Assembly: GCF_014204915.1 (NCBI RefSeq)
Contig: NZ_JACHMH010000001.1
Span: 5,791,501-5,855,500, forward strand
From: Crossiella cryophila
GTDB taxonomy: Bacteria; Actinomycetota; Actinomycetes; Mycobacteriales; Pseudonocardiaceae
Reading direction: 5' to 3'
Length of the DNA: 64,000 bases
The translations under genes were made by a program, and so were the position numbers. Shown here in pieces: positions 17,321-25,757 of the stretch. Each line of letters starts with the position of its first letter. The stretch's first letter is position 1. The notes beneath the pieces are model-generated. The model made no database searches. It saw nothing but the letters and a program-made list of their open reading frames with translations, and was not told where the DNA came from.

Positions 17321-17366
17321 GCCTGTACGAGTTCGGCCAACATGGTGTACCGGAACGGCCAACACG
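17321..17366 (-). repeat. 22-bp repeat array B, after the propeller/DUF5648-like gene
   Basis: A partial unit, one full 22-bp unit (17332-17353) and a 13-bp partial unit (17354-17366) with core CGGCCAACAYGGTGTAC. It ends 9 bp before the minus-strand stop at 17376, the same position and orientation as array A. Confidence 0.88.
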
Positions 17367-17375
17367 CGGGCGGGG

Positions 17376-19232
17376 TCAGGTGAGGGCGTAGCCGAGGCGG
17401 CCTTCGTTGCGGCCGCCGGGGACGCCTTCGCAGTTCTCGTGTGGGGACAGGAAGTGGTCGTCCTGGGTGGGCCAGTAGCAGCGGTACAGCGGGATGGACG
17501 GCGCGGTGGGGCGGTCGAGGTAGGCCCAGCCCTCGGTGCGGAGCACGGTCTGGTTCTCGCAGCCGGGCTGGGTGGAGGTGAAGTGGTTGAGGCCCTTCAC
17601 ACTGGTGTACGAGCAGCCGTACAGGGCGAGGGTGCCTGGTTTGGGCGCGGATTCCAGGTACCAGCGGTGTTCCAGGGCGTACTTGGGGGTGACGGGGCCG
17701 GTGGTGTCCCAGTGTTCGCGGCCGTCGTAGAAGCGGCTGAACGCGCGCTGGGTGGTGGTCAGGGCGTGACCGAGGAACCTGTCCTGGGTGCCTCGGCCCT
17801 CGCAGTCCGCCGCGGTCGAGGTGAAGTGGTCGTTGCCGGATTTGCAGCGGTACAACGGGGTTGACGGCGCGGCGGGGGGTTCGATGTGGATTCGGCCCTC
17901 GGTTTGCAGCACGGCGTGCTGCGGTGCGTCACAGCCCGCGGCCAGGGACAGGTAGTGGTCGGTGCCGTTGCGGCAGCCGTGCAGCGGGACGGTGCCCGGC
18001 TCGGCCGCGGTCTCCAGCTGCCACAGCCTGCCGGGTTCGGGGGCGAAGCCGGGGGTGCGGTCCAGGATCGTGCTGGTGCGGTGCTGGGTGCCGTTGACGT
18101 AGCCGGTCAGCGTGGTCCTCGGCAGGGTGCGGCCTGCGACGCAGGTGATGTGGCGGCGCATGGTGACCGCGTTCGCCCAGTCGCCGGGCTTGGCCCATTG
18201 CAGGTAGTACAGGTAGAAGTCACTGTCCACAATGGACGGGTCGGGGCCGGTGCCGACGATGGTGGGGTAGGCGTTGCCGCGGTCTGGGTCGCGGAACAGG
18301 GTGGTCGGGCCGGACCAGCCGGTCATCCCGTCCGGTGAGGTGGCCAGCACGAACTCGGTGATGCTGTTGCCCGCCACCATGATCGTGCCGCCGCGGGTGG
18401 TCTTCACCACGCTGGGGTGCCAGGCGCCGACGCCCTGCTCGCGCACCGCGCTGCTGGGTCCGTTGCGGCCGGGGGAGTTCCAGGCGCCCTCGTGGTACTT
18501 CCGCCAGTCGCCGGCCTTGCCCTGCCGGGCCGCCGCGATCACCTCGGCCAGCGGGGCGCGGGCCACCGACAGCGGGGTGTTGACCCACTTGCCGTTGTCG
18601 AAGGAGTAGTCCGGGAAGTAGGCGTGGAGGTAACCGTCGCGCAGCACGAAGCTGGACGTGCCGATGTCGGCGGTCAGCTTGTGCTGGAAGGCGGTGGCGA
18701 ACTCCATGTCCGGGGCGATGATCTCGCCAAGCCGCCGGGTGTGGCCGGTGACCGGGTCGTGCAGGCCCAGGTGCAGTTCGGAGTAGAACTGGTGCTGCGG
18801 ACCCTGCAGATCGCGTTCCAGGTGCAGCATCTGCAGCACCAGGCCGCTGCCCGGATCGCGGAAGACCGGGCCGCCGCCGGCGTACTGGTAGCCCGCCGGG
18901 ATGTTCTGCACCTGTCCGTGCTTGGCCCCGCCCGCCACCGGGTTGTCCAGCGTGCCGCGGGTGGTCGAGATGCTCTGGTTCGTGGCGCCGGAGGGCACCA
19001 GCGCGGACACGGCCAGGAACCGGTACTGGCCGTCGCCCTCGGGCAGCACCCCGAAGGCGGTGTCCGGCCAGCCCTTGAGGCCGAGGCCGAGCCGGGTGGC
19101 GTTGTCCACCACGACCTGGGCCGGTCCGGCGGAGACCGCGGCACACGGTTCGATCGCAGTGGGGGCGGCCGCGGCCGGTTGCAGGCCGGTGGCGGTCAGC
19201 GCGACCGCGGCGGCCAGTACTCGGATGATCAC
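17376..19232 (-). CDS. Secreted protein: propeller-like N-terminal region plus Cys-containing DUF5648-type repeats
   Basis: 618 aa with a signal peptide (1-22, LTATGLQPAAAA). Residues about 30-380 alternate short strands with Asp-Pro turns (FRDPGSGLVLQM, FPDYSFDNGKW, GAWHPSVVKTT, DPSIVDSDFYLYYLQW), which suggests a GH43/sialidase-like beta-propeller; I cannot assign catalytic residues with certainty. The rest contains at least four units of the pattern xPLYxCxxGxDHFxSxxxxCE, similar to DUF5648-type lectin-like repeats but with paired cysteines (PLHGCRNGTDHYLS, PLYRCKSGNDHFTS, ALYGCSYTS, PLYRCYWPTQDDHFLS). Probably extracellular carbohydrate binding or hydrolysis. Start GTG 19232 has no strong ribosome-binding site. 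Confidence 0.78.
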   Translation of the reverse strand: MIIRVLAAAVALTATGLQPAAAAPTAIEPCAAVSAGPAQVVVDNATRLGLGLKGWPDTAFGVLPEGDGQYRFLAVSALVPSGATNQSISTTRGTLDNPVAGGAKHGQVQNIPAGYQYAGGGPVFRDPGSGLVLQMLHLERDLQGPQHQFYSELHLGLHDPVTGHTRRLGEIIAPDMEFATAFQHKLTADIGTSSFVLRDGYLHAYFPDYSFDNGKWVNTPLSVARAPLAEVIAAARQGKAGDWRKYHEGAWNSPGRNGPSSAVREQGVGAWHPSVVKTTRGGTIMVAGNSITEFVLATSPDGMTGWSGPTTLFRDPDRGNAYPTIVGTGPDPSIVDSDFYLYYLQWAKPGDWANAVTMRRHITCVAGRTLPRTTLTGYVNGTQHRTSTILDRTPGFAPEPGRLWQLETAAEPGTVPLHGCRNGTDHYLSLAAGCDAPQHAVLQTEGRIHIEPPAAPSTPLYRCKSGNDHFTSTAADCEGRGTQDRFLGHALTTTQRAFSRFYDGREHWDTTGPVTPKYALEHRWYLESAPKPGTLALYGCSYTSVKGLNHFTSTQPGCENQTVLRTEGWAYLDRPTAPSIPLYRCYWPTQDDHFLSPHENCEGVPGGRNEGRLGYALT

Positions 19233-19257
19233 CGGATGAGTGTGCCCGGATCGCGGG

Positions 19258-19791
19258 TCACGGCGTGGCGGAATCGCCCAGGTCGAGGCGGAAGCTGAGG
19301 CGGTCCAGGCCGGGGCCGTCGTAGTCGGGCTGCACCGGGCGGCCCTCGAACTCGGCCGGTCCGGGCTCGGTGACGAAGCCCATCCGGGTGTGGAAGGCGT
19401 GCGAGGCGGCGTTGGCCGGGGAGGTGATCGCGCGCACCACGGTGCGCCCGTTGGCCCTGCTGTGCGCGAAGAACCGCTCGTAGAGCCAGCCGCCGACGCC
19501 CAGGCCGCGCAGGGCCGGGTCCACCCCGACGAAGTGGATGTAGCTCTCGGCCGGGCGGGACTGGGACAGGAAGCCGATCAGGAACGCCGCGATCCGCCCG
19601 TCGCGTTCGAGCACCGTGCTGCTGGTGGCGAAGTGCTGGAACATCAGCCGCGGCACCAGCAACGCCCGCTGCTGCTCGCCCGCGGCCCCGCCGAGGCCGC
19701 CCCACCAGTCGGAGAGGGCAACGGTGACCTTGGCGTGGTCGGCCTCCACCGGCTCCCGTGCGGTCAGATACCCGGGAAGTTTTCTGGTCAT
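19258..19791 (-). CDS. GNAT-family N-acetyltransferase
   Basis: 177 aa. The acetyl-CoA-binding motif A is GVDPALRGLGVGGWLYERFF, and SHAFHTRMGFV is the usual motif B end. It would acetylate an amine of unknown identity in the cytosol. ATG 19791 (MTRKLPGYLTAREP) is favoured over a GTG five codons upstream because family members begin with the R-x-x-x-D-x-AREP-type strand. Lies 25 bp downstream of the secreted protein's start region; probably a separate unit. Confidence 0.85.
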   Translation of the reverse strand: MTRKLPGYLTAREPVEADHAKVTVALSDWWGGLGGAAGEQQRALLVPRLMFQHFATSSTVLERDGRIAAFLIGFLSQSRPAESYIHFVGVDPALRGLGVGGWLYERFFAHSRANGRTVVRAITSPANAASHAFHTRMGFVTEPGPAEFEGRPVQPDYDGPGLDRLSFRLDLGDSATP

Positions 19792-19879
19792 GTGTCCAGT
19801 ATCCACCGGGTGAAGATCGCGCCGCCACGACCAGGGTGCCCGAGGTTGGTTCGGCCGGTCCTTCGTCTAGGCTCTGACC

Positions 19880-20536
19880 ATGCGTTATGGGGGGATCGCC
19901 GGTGCACTGGCGCTGGCCTTGCTGTCACTGACCGGTTGCGGCACCCAGGCCGTCATCGGTTCGGCCGAGGCGGTGCCGATCGAGGGCACGCCGCGGGCCG
20001 TGCTGGTCACGCCGGGCAAGGTGGCGCCGCTGAAGGTGGACGAGGCGCGCAAGCTGATCCCTGGCGAGCCCTTCGACGCCCCGCCGCTGAAGAAGATGGT
20101 GGAGGAGCTGCGCCTGCAGACCCTGGTCATGGTGCAGTTCCGCGGCGAGGTCGCCGGTTCCTGCAAGGACGACAAGATCGTGTTCAAGGCCGGCGGGATC
20201 ACTGACTGCATGGTCACCTACAACGGCCTGCAGGTGCCGTGGCAGATCACCGTCTCCGACGACTTCAAGGAGTCGGACATGCTGGTCAAGTACACGATGA
20301 AGCCGCTCAAGGGCGTGCTGCAGGCCGAGGCGGTGCACGCGCTGTTCGCCGAGCAGTACCAGCGGCTGGGCGATGAGCTGCGCTGCGACCAGCTCCCGGC
20401 CGCGCAGCTGGTCGAGCCGGGCAAGAAGACCGAGTTCAAGTGCCAGTACCGGACGGTGTCGGGCAACGGCCGCCAGATCACGTTGCGGGATGTGACGGTG
20501 GACGTGTCCCGGCGCGGGTCGATCGCCTTCCTCTGA
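19880..20536 (+). CDS. Lipoprotein, DUF4333-like
   Basis: 218 aa. LLSLTGC gives a clear lipobox with Cys at about residue 20, so the protein is exported and lipid-anchored. Two cysteine pairs (GSCKDDK...TDCMVTY and ELRCDQLP...FKCQYRT) suggest two disulfide-closed domains; the duplication looks like DUF4333-type modules. Function unknown. Only 4 bp separate its stop from the convergent DUF1963 gene's stop. Confidence 0.8.
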   Translation: MRYGGIAGALALALLSLTGCGTQAVIGSAEAVPIEGTPRAVLVTPGKVAPLKVDEARKLIPGEPFDAPPLKKMVEELRLQTLVMVQFRGEVAGSCKDDKIVFKAGGITDCMVTYNGLQVPWQITVSDDFKESDMLVKYTMKPLKGVLQAEAVHALFAEQYQRLGDELRCDQLPAAQLVEPGKKTEFKCQYRTVSGNGRQITLRDVTVDVSRRGSIAFL

Positions 20537-20540
20537 GGGG

Positions 20541-21410
20541 CTACTGACAGTCCACCCGCACCGGGTGGTCGAGTGACACCGGGCAGACGAAGATCCGCAC
20601 GGCGTCGTGCAGGTCCATGCCGGTAGGGCGGTCCGCCAGGTGGTCCACGAGGTCCTCCTCGATCGGCCGCCAGCGCGGGAGGCTTCCGCCGTCCCACTCG
20701 TAGTCGTCGATGGTGAGCAGGTGGTCCATCGGGCTCGCGCACTCGGGGCAGGGTTGTGGGATCTGGTCGGTGACCGACCAGGCCACCCAACCGCCGACCT
20801 TGCTGCCCGAGGCGATGGACAGGCTGTACTGGTAGCTGTACTGGTCGTTGCCCGCTGCGACGCCGAACTCGGCTTCCAGTCCATCGAGTGCCTGGACGAG
20901 TTCGGCAGGCAGTTCCTCGTACCAGGGGTACTCGCGCACGCGCTCCGGGTTCAGCACGCAGGGAAGCGGAAGCCTGCTGTCGTCGCCGTCGAGCATGCCT
21001 GGCTCGGGCGGTGGTTCGGTGGTGGGCGTGATCGAGTCGGAATCTCGCCAGAAGAGCTGGACGTACGGGCCGATGCTGCCCTGGAGGTCCTCGTGGGTGT
21101 GCGGACACCACAGCACCTGGAGCAGGTCGGTGCCGGGCGGGAAGGGCAGTTCGGGCAGGTCGCGGGCATAGAACTGGCCGACCCCGACGGTGGCCTCGGG
21201 CTGCTGGGGATTCGGGTGGAAGGCCTTGGGGCGTCCGCAGGACGGCCACGGCTCACCCGCGGGCCACAGCAGCGGACCGCCCAGGTGGCTGTCCTGGGCG
21301 GTGGGGTTGCCGCGGCGCGGGTGCAGGCGCACCGTGGTGCGGGCGTAGGCGGCGATCGCCGGGAACCGGGCGGCCAGGTCGAGGGCCGGTGGACGGGTGG
21401 TGCGGGTCAT
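20541..21410 (-). CDS. DUF1963 (YwqG-like) protein
   Basis: 289 aa. Blocks such as SHLGGPLLWPAGEPWP, FYARDLPELPFPPGTDLLQVLWCP and the late CPECASPMDHLLTIDDYEWDGG match the DUF1963 fold, which binds no known substrate. A CPEC/C pattern may bind a metal. ATG 21410 (MTRTTRPPALDL) is preferred; an in-frame extension to 21566 is Arg/Ser-rich and non-homologous. Cytosolic, no signal peptide. It is separated from the polyol operon by a strong terminator. Confidence 0.8.
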   Translation of the reverse strand: MTRTTRPPALDLAARFPAIAAYARTTVRLHPRRGNPTAQDSHLGGPLLWPAGEPWPSCGRPKAFHPNPQQPEATVGVGQFYARDLPELPFPPGTDLLQVLWCPHTHEDLQGSIGPYVQLFWRDSDSITPTTEPPPEPGMLDGDDSRLPLPCVLNPERVREYPWYEELPAELVQALDGLEAEFGVAAGNDQYSYQYSLSIASGSKVGGWVAWSVTDQIPQPCPECASPMDHLLTIDDYEWDGGSLPRWRPIEEDLVDHLADRPTGMDLHDAVRIFVCPVSLDHPVRVDCQ

Positions 21411-21449
21411 GGCCGCAGCGTAGGGCGGGCCACTGACACTTCGGTGGTG

Positions 21450-21490
21450 CCGGAGCGCCCCCACCTTCGCGGGTGGTGAGGGCGCTCCGG
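21450..21490 (-). terminator. Terminator of the polyol operon
   Basis: CCGGAGCGCCC (21450-21460) pairs perfectly with GGGCGCTCCGG (21480-21490); inside it CCACC/GGTGG forms a second stem with loop TTCGCG. It starts 2 nt past the dehydrogenase stop at 21493. Confidence 0.9.
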
Positions 21491-21492
21491 GG

Positions 21493-22488
21493 TCAGGCGC
21501 CCGGCAGGACCTGGATCTTGCGGCCCTCGCCGCGGCGGAAGGACTCCAGCGCCTCGGCGTAGTCATCCAGCGGCAGGCGGTGGCTGATGAAGATCTCCGG
21601 GTCGAGCACGCCGGTGGCGAACAGGTCGGCGGCGCGTTCGTAGGAGTGCAGCACGGCCATCGAGCCGGTGATGGTGATCTCCTGGTTGTAGATCTTGTAC
21701 GGCTCGATCACCGCCCGCGCGGAGTAGTCGGAGACGCCGAACTGCAGGAAGGTGCCGCCCTTGGCGACCCGGCCGAGGCCGTCCTGGATGGCCTTCTCGT
21801 TGCCGGTGGCGTCGATGACCACGTCCCAGCCCTCCGGCCGGTCCAGCTCGTCGGCGTTGGTGGCGGTGCCGCTGACGCCGAGCTGGTGGGCGGTGGCCAG
21901 CCGGTCCGGGTTGAGGTCGACCACCTCGATGCTGGCCGCGCCGGTGCGCTTGCCCAGTTCGAGCATCATCAGGCCCATGGTGCCGGAGCCGTAGATGAGC
22001 ACCCGGCTGGCCAGCTGGGAGTTGAGGATGTCGTAGCCGCGGACCGCGCAGGAGAGCGGTTCGATCAGCGCCGCGTCCTCGGTGCGCACGTGCTCGGGCA
22101 GCTTGACGCAGTTGGCCACCGGGGCCACCGCGAACTGGGCCGCGCCACCGGGGTTGGTCACGCCGATGGCGGCCCAGCGCTCGCACAGGTTGTTGCGGCC
22201 GCGCCGGCAGTAGCGGCATTCGTGGCAGTACAGCGAGGGGTCGACCGCGACCCGGTCGCCGGCGCGGACCTCGGTGACGTCCTTGCCGGTCTCCACCACC
22301 ACACCGGCGAACTCGTGCCCGGGGATCACCGGCAGGGTGGGGGCGAACTCCCCTTGCAGGATATGGAGATCGGTGCCGCACAGGCCGCAGGCGGAGACCT
22401 CGACGACGACCTCACGGGGGCCGGGAGTGGGATCGGGCACCGTGGTGACCTCGACCTGACCGACTCCGGTGATGACGGCGGCCTTCAT
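21493..22488 (-). CDS. Zinc-dependent medium-chain alcohol (polyol) dehydrogenase
   Basis: 331 aa. The catalytic-zinc segment CGLCGTDLHILQGEF...PGHEFAG and the structural-zinc cysteines in YCHECRYCRRGRNNLC are intact; the NAD-binding loop is IYGSGTMGLMML. It resembles sorbitol/L-iditol dehydrogenases and would oxidise an imported polyol to a ketose. Its ATG overlaps the upstream permease stop by one base (TAATG), so it is translated as part of the transporter operon. Confidence 0.87.
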   Translation of the reverse strand: MKAAVITGVGQVEVTTVPDPTPGPREVVVEVSACGLCGTDLHILQGEFAPTLPVIPGHEFAGVVVETGKDVTEVRAGDRVAVDPSLYCHECRYCRRGRNNLCERWAAIGVTNPGGAAQFAVAPVANCVKLPEHVRTEDAALIEPLSCAVRGYDILNSQLASRVLIYGSGTMGLMMLELGKRTGAASIEVVDLNPDRLATAHQLGVSGTATNADELDRPEGWDVVIDATGNEKAIQDGLGRVAKGGTFLQFGVSDYSARAVIEPYKIYNQEITITGSMAVLHSYERAADLFATGVLDPEIFISHRLPLDDYAEALESFRRGEGRKIQVLPGA

Positions 22489-23312
22489 TACTTCACAGCT
22501 CCCAACGACAGGCCCTGGACCAGCTTGTCCTGGGCGGCGAAACCGGCGACCAGCACCGGCAGTGACACCACGGTGGCCGCGGCGCACATCTTGGCCAGGA
22601 ACAGGCCCTGGCTGGTGACGAACCCGGTGAGGAAGACCGGCGCGGTGCCGGCGACGACCCCGGTCAGCACCCGGGCGAAGAGCAGCTCGTTCCAGCTGAA
22701 GATGAAGCAGATCAGCGCGGTGGCCGCGATACCGGGCATGGCGACGGGGGCGACCACCCGGCGCAGGGTGGTGATCAGGCCGGCGCCGTCCAGGGCGGCG
22801 GCCTCCAGCATCTCCCTGGGGATCTCGGCCAGGAAGGAGCGCATCAGCCACACCGCGATCGGCAGGTTCATCGAGGTGTAGAGCACCACCAGGAAGGAGA
22901 TGTTGTCCAGCAGCCCGGTGTACTGGGCGATCAGGTAGATCGGCAGCAGTCCGGCGACCACCGGCAGCATCTTGGTGGAGAGGAAGAAGAAGAGCACATC
23001 GCTCCACTTCTGCACCGGCCGGATGGACAGGGCGTAGGCGGCCGGCACCGCCAGCAGCAGCACCAGGATCGTCGAGCCCACGCTGGCGGTGACCGAGTTG
23101 AGCAGCGGCGGCCAGGGGCTGGCGCCGCCGTCCGCGCCGAAGAACTCCGCGTACCCGCTGAAGGTCAGCGGGGCCAGCACCGACGGCGGGTTGGTGGCCG
23201 CGTCGGACTCGCTGTGCAGCGAGGTCAGCACCATCCAGGCCACCGGCAGGAAGAACAGGATGCCGGCGAACCAGGCCAGCGCGCCCCACGGGCGCCAGGC
23301 GCGGCGGGTCAT
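22488..23312 (-). CDS. ABC sugar/polyol transporter permease (MalG/SmoG-like)
   Basis: 274 aa with six predicted membrane segments. FFFLSTKMLPVVAGLLPIYL and YTSMNLPIAVWLMRSF are the form seen in mannitol/sorbitol permeases, and EAAALDGAG is the EAA loop that contacts the ATPase. Together with the neighbouring permease and binding protein it forms a CUT1-type importer. Its ATG overlaps the upstream permease stop by 4 bp. Confidence 0.9.
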   Translation of the reverse strand: MTRRAWRPWGALAWFAGILFFLPVAWMVLTSLHSESDAATNPPSVLAPLTFSGYAEFFGADGGASPWPPLLNSVTASVGSTILVLLLAVPAAYALSIRPVQKWSDVLFFFLSTKMLPVVAGLLPIYLIAQYTGLLDNISFLVVLYTSMNLPIAVWLMRSFLAEIPREMLEAAALDGAGLITTLRRVVAPVAMPGIAATALICFIFSWNELLFARVLTGVVAGTAPVFLTGFVTSQGLFLAKMCAAATVVSLPVLVAGFAAQDKLVQGLSLGAVK

Positions 23313-24232
23313 CGGGTCACCTCATTCTTGAGTAGGGAGGACACCGCGCGCAGGGCGAAGGTGGCGATGGCGATGGAGCCGATCACCACGACCACCCCGG
23401 CCGCGGAGGCCGCTCCGTAGTCGTGTGCCTGGTAGAAGGTCTGGTAGATGGTGTAGGGCAGGTTCGCGGTGTCCAGGCCACCGGAGGTGATGGTGAAGAC
23501 CGCGTCGAAGTTCTGCACGATGTAGATCGAGCCGAGCAGCCCGCCCAGTTCCAGGTACTGGCGCAGGTGCGGCAGGGTCAGGTAGCGGAAGACCTGCCAC
23601 CCGCTGGCGCCGTCGATGGCGGCCGCCTCCACCGCGTCCAGGGGGCGGGATTGCAGGCCGGCCAACAGGATCAGCATCATGAACGGGGTCCACTGCCAGA
23701 CCAGCGAGGCGATCACCGCGATCAGCGGCATCTCGCTGATCCAGTCCATCTCGATGCCGAGGATCCCGTTGAACAGCCCGTATTCCGGGTTGTACAGCGC
23801 GTGCTTCCACAGCAGCGCGGCGGCCACCGGGACCACCAGGAACGGTGCGATGAGCATGGTGCGGACCAGGCCGCGGCCGCGGAACTTGTTGTCCAGCAAC
23901 AGGGCCAGTCCCAGCCCGAGGATCAGGCTGACCAGCACCACGCTGGCGGTGAGCAGGATGGTGGTGAGCACCGAGTTCCGCAGGTTCGGGTCGGTGATCA
24001 CGGCCAGGTAGTTGTCCAGCCAGGCGAAGCCGCGGTTCTCCGGGGCCAGGGAGTTCCACTGCAGGAAGGAGATCACCAGGGTGGCGACGAACGGGAGCTG
24101 GGTGACCGCGATGGTGAAGATCAGCGCGGGCAGCAGTGGCGCGCGCCGCGCCCAGCGGGCCGCCGTGGACAGTCCGCGTGGCTGGGCGGGCGGCCCGGTG
24201 ACCGGGCTGGGGCGGGTGGCGAGGGTGGTCAT
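23309..24232 (-). CDS. ABC sugar/polyol transporter permease (MalF-like)
   Basis: 307 aa, six membrane segments after a cytosolic N-terminal tail; EAAAIDGASGWQVF is the EAA loop. ATG 24232 follows GAGGAGG closely. It pairs with the second permease in the inner membrane. Lies 11 bp after the binding-protein stop. Confidence 0.9.
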   Translation of the reverse strand: MTTLATRPSPVTGPPAQPRGLSTAARWARRAPLLPALIFTIAVTQLPFVATLVISFLQWNSLAPENRGFAWLDNYLAVITDPNLRNSVLTTILLTASVVLVSLILGLGLALLLDNKFRGRGLVRTMLIAPFLVVPVAAALLWKHALYNPEYGLFNGILGIEMDWISEMPLIAVIASLVWQWTPFMMLILLAGLQSRPLDAVEAAAIDGASGWQVFRYLTLPHLRQYLELGGLLGSIYIVQNFDAVFTITSGGLDTANLPYTIYQTFYQAHDYGAASAAGVVVVIGSIAIATFALRAVSSLLKNEVTR

Positions 24233-24243
24233 CGTTCCTCCTC

Positions 24244-25599
24244 TCAGGACTTCCGGTACTTCGCGGCGACCTTGTCGGCCAGGCCTTGCGCCGACTTCAG
24301 GGCCTCGTCCACGCTCTGCCGTCCGGCGATGGCCGAGCTGATCTCCTGGGAGACCTGGGTGCCGAGGTTGGTGAACTCGGGGATGCCGACGAACTGGATG
24401 CCGTAGGCGGGCCGGGGTTGCACGCCCGGGTTGCGCGGGTCGGCGGTGGCGATGGCGGTGCGGGTGGCATCGGCGTAGGAACCGCCCAGCTTCAGGTATT
24501 CCGGGCGCTGGTAGGTCGAGGCGCGCTTGCCGTCGGGGACCTTGGACCAGCCGAGCTGCTGCCCGGCCACGGTCTCGTAGTCCTTGCCACTGGCCCAGGA
24601 CAGGAACTTCCAGGCCGCCTGCTGCTTGGCCGATGCCTGCTGCACGGCGAAGGCCCAGGTGTAGAGCCAGCCGGAACTCTTGGTCTTGACCACCGGCGCC
24701 TGGGCGAAGCCGAGCTTGCCGCGCACCGGGGAGTCCGCGGCCTCCAGGAGTCCGGCGGCGGAGGTGGCGTCGTACCACATGGCGGTCTTGCCCTGGGTCA
24801 TGTTGTTGAGGCATTCGGCGAAACCGGCTTGCGGCGCACCGGCTTCACCGTGATCGCGGACCAGGTCGACGTAGAACTTGGTGGCCTCGGTGAACTCGGG
24901 GGAGTCCAGTTTCGCCTGCCAGTCCTGGGTGAACCAGGTGCCGCCGAAGGTGTTGACCACCGTGGTCAGCGGGGCCATCAGCTGTCCCCAGCCGGGCTGG
25001 CCGCGTAGGCAGATGCCCTTCAGCCCTGGCTCCGCACCGTCCACTTTGGACGCGATGTCGGCGACCTGTTGCCAGGTGGGCTTGTCCGGCATGGTGAGGT
25101 TCTTGGCCGCGAGGATGTCCTTGCGGTACATCAGGAAGGAGGACTCGCCGTAGAAGGGCTGGGCGTAGACCTTGCCGTCGGCGGCGGTCAGCGACTGCCG
25201 GATCGGCTCCAGGATGTCCTGCTGGTCGAAGCCGGGATCGGCGGCGATGAAGCCGTCCAGGGGGGCCAGCCACTTGTTCCTGGCGTAGATCGGCACCTCG
25301 TAGTTGGACAGGGTGGCGATGTCGTACTGCCCGGCCTGGCTGGTGAAGTCCTGGCTGATCTTGTCCCGGACGTCGTTCTCCGGCAGCACGGTGAAGTTCA
25401 CCTTCACCCCGGTGCGGCTGGTGAAGTGCTGGGCGGTGAGCCGCTGGATGTCGAGCATCTGCGGGTTGTTCACCATCAGCACGTTGATCGAGTTCGGGTC
25501 GTCCGGATCGCCGATGCCGCCCGCGCCCGCGCATCCCGCGGTCAGCAGTAGCGAGCACGCCGCGATCGCCCCGAGCCCGCGTCGGGTAGGAGACCTCAT
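24244..25599 (-). CDS. Extracellular sugar/polyol-binding lipoprotein
   Basis: 451 aa. LLLTAGC is a lipobox. The mature part starts with INVLMVNNPQMLDIQRL and contains GQYDIATLSNYEVPIYA, which closely follows the pattern of mannitol/sorbitol-binding proteins (family 1). It captures the substrate outside the cell for the two downstream permeases. ATG 25599 has GGAAGG 7-12 nt upstream; an N-terminal extension would run through the repeat array and is rejected. Confidence 0.9.
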   Translation of the reverse strand: MRSPTRRGLGAIAACSLLLTAGCAGAGGIGDPDDPNSINVLMVNNPQMLDIQRLTAQHFTSRTGVKVNFTVLPENDVRDKISQDFTSQAGQYDIATLSNYEVPIYARNKWLAPLDGFIAADPGFDQQDILEPIRQSLTAADGKVYAQPFYGESSFLMYRKDILAAKNLTMPDKPTWQQVADIASKVDGAEPGLKGICLRGQPGWGQLMAPLTTVVNTFGGTWFTQDWQAKLDSPEFTEATKFYVDLVRDHGEAGAPQAGFAECLNNMTQGKTAMWYDATSAAGLLEAADSPVRGKLGFAQAPVVKTKSSGWLYTWAFAVQQASAKQQAAWKFLSWASGKDYETVAGQQLGWSKVPDGKRASTYQRPEYLKLGGSYADATRTAIATADPRNPGVQPRPAYGIQFVGIPEFTNLGTQVSQEISSAIAGRQSVDEALKSAQGLADKVAAKYRKS

Positions 25600-25622
25600 C
25601 GTCCATCCTTCCCAGCCAACGC

Positions 25623-25657
25623 CGTGTTGGCCGTTCTTGTACGTCGTGTTGGCCGTT
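25623..25657 (+). repeat. 22-bp repeat array C1 (inverted relative to C2)
   Basis: A 13-bp partial unit CGTGTTGGCCGTT (25623-25635) and a full 22-bp unit (25636-25657). It lies 24 bp upstream of the binding-protein start and points in the opposite direction to array C2, 46 bp away, so the pair can fold into a long stem. Confidence 0.88.
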
Positions 25658-25703
25658 GTGGGTGGGACCGGGGGCGGGAGCCGTCCGGCAATGGCGAACT
25701 CCC

Positions 25704-25747
25704 CGTACGACAACGGCCAACGTGGCGTACGAGAACGGCCAACACTC
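25704..25747 (-). repeat. 22-bp repeat array C2, after the DeoR stop
   Basis: A partial unit, a full unit (25712-25733) and a partial unit (25734-25747) with core AACGGCCAACGTGGCGTAC. It ends about 10 bp before the DeoR stop codon at 25758, matching arrays A and B in position and orientation. Confidence 0.88.
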
Positions 25748-25757
25748 GGGTTGGGGG

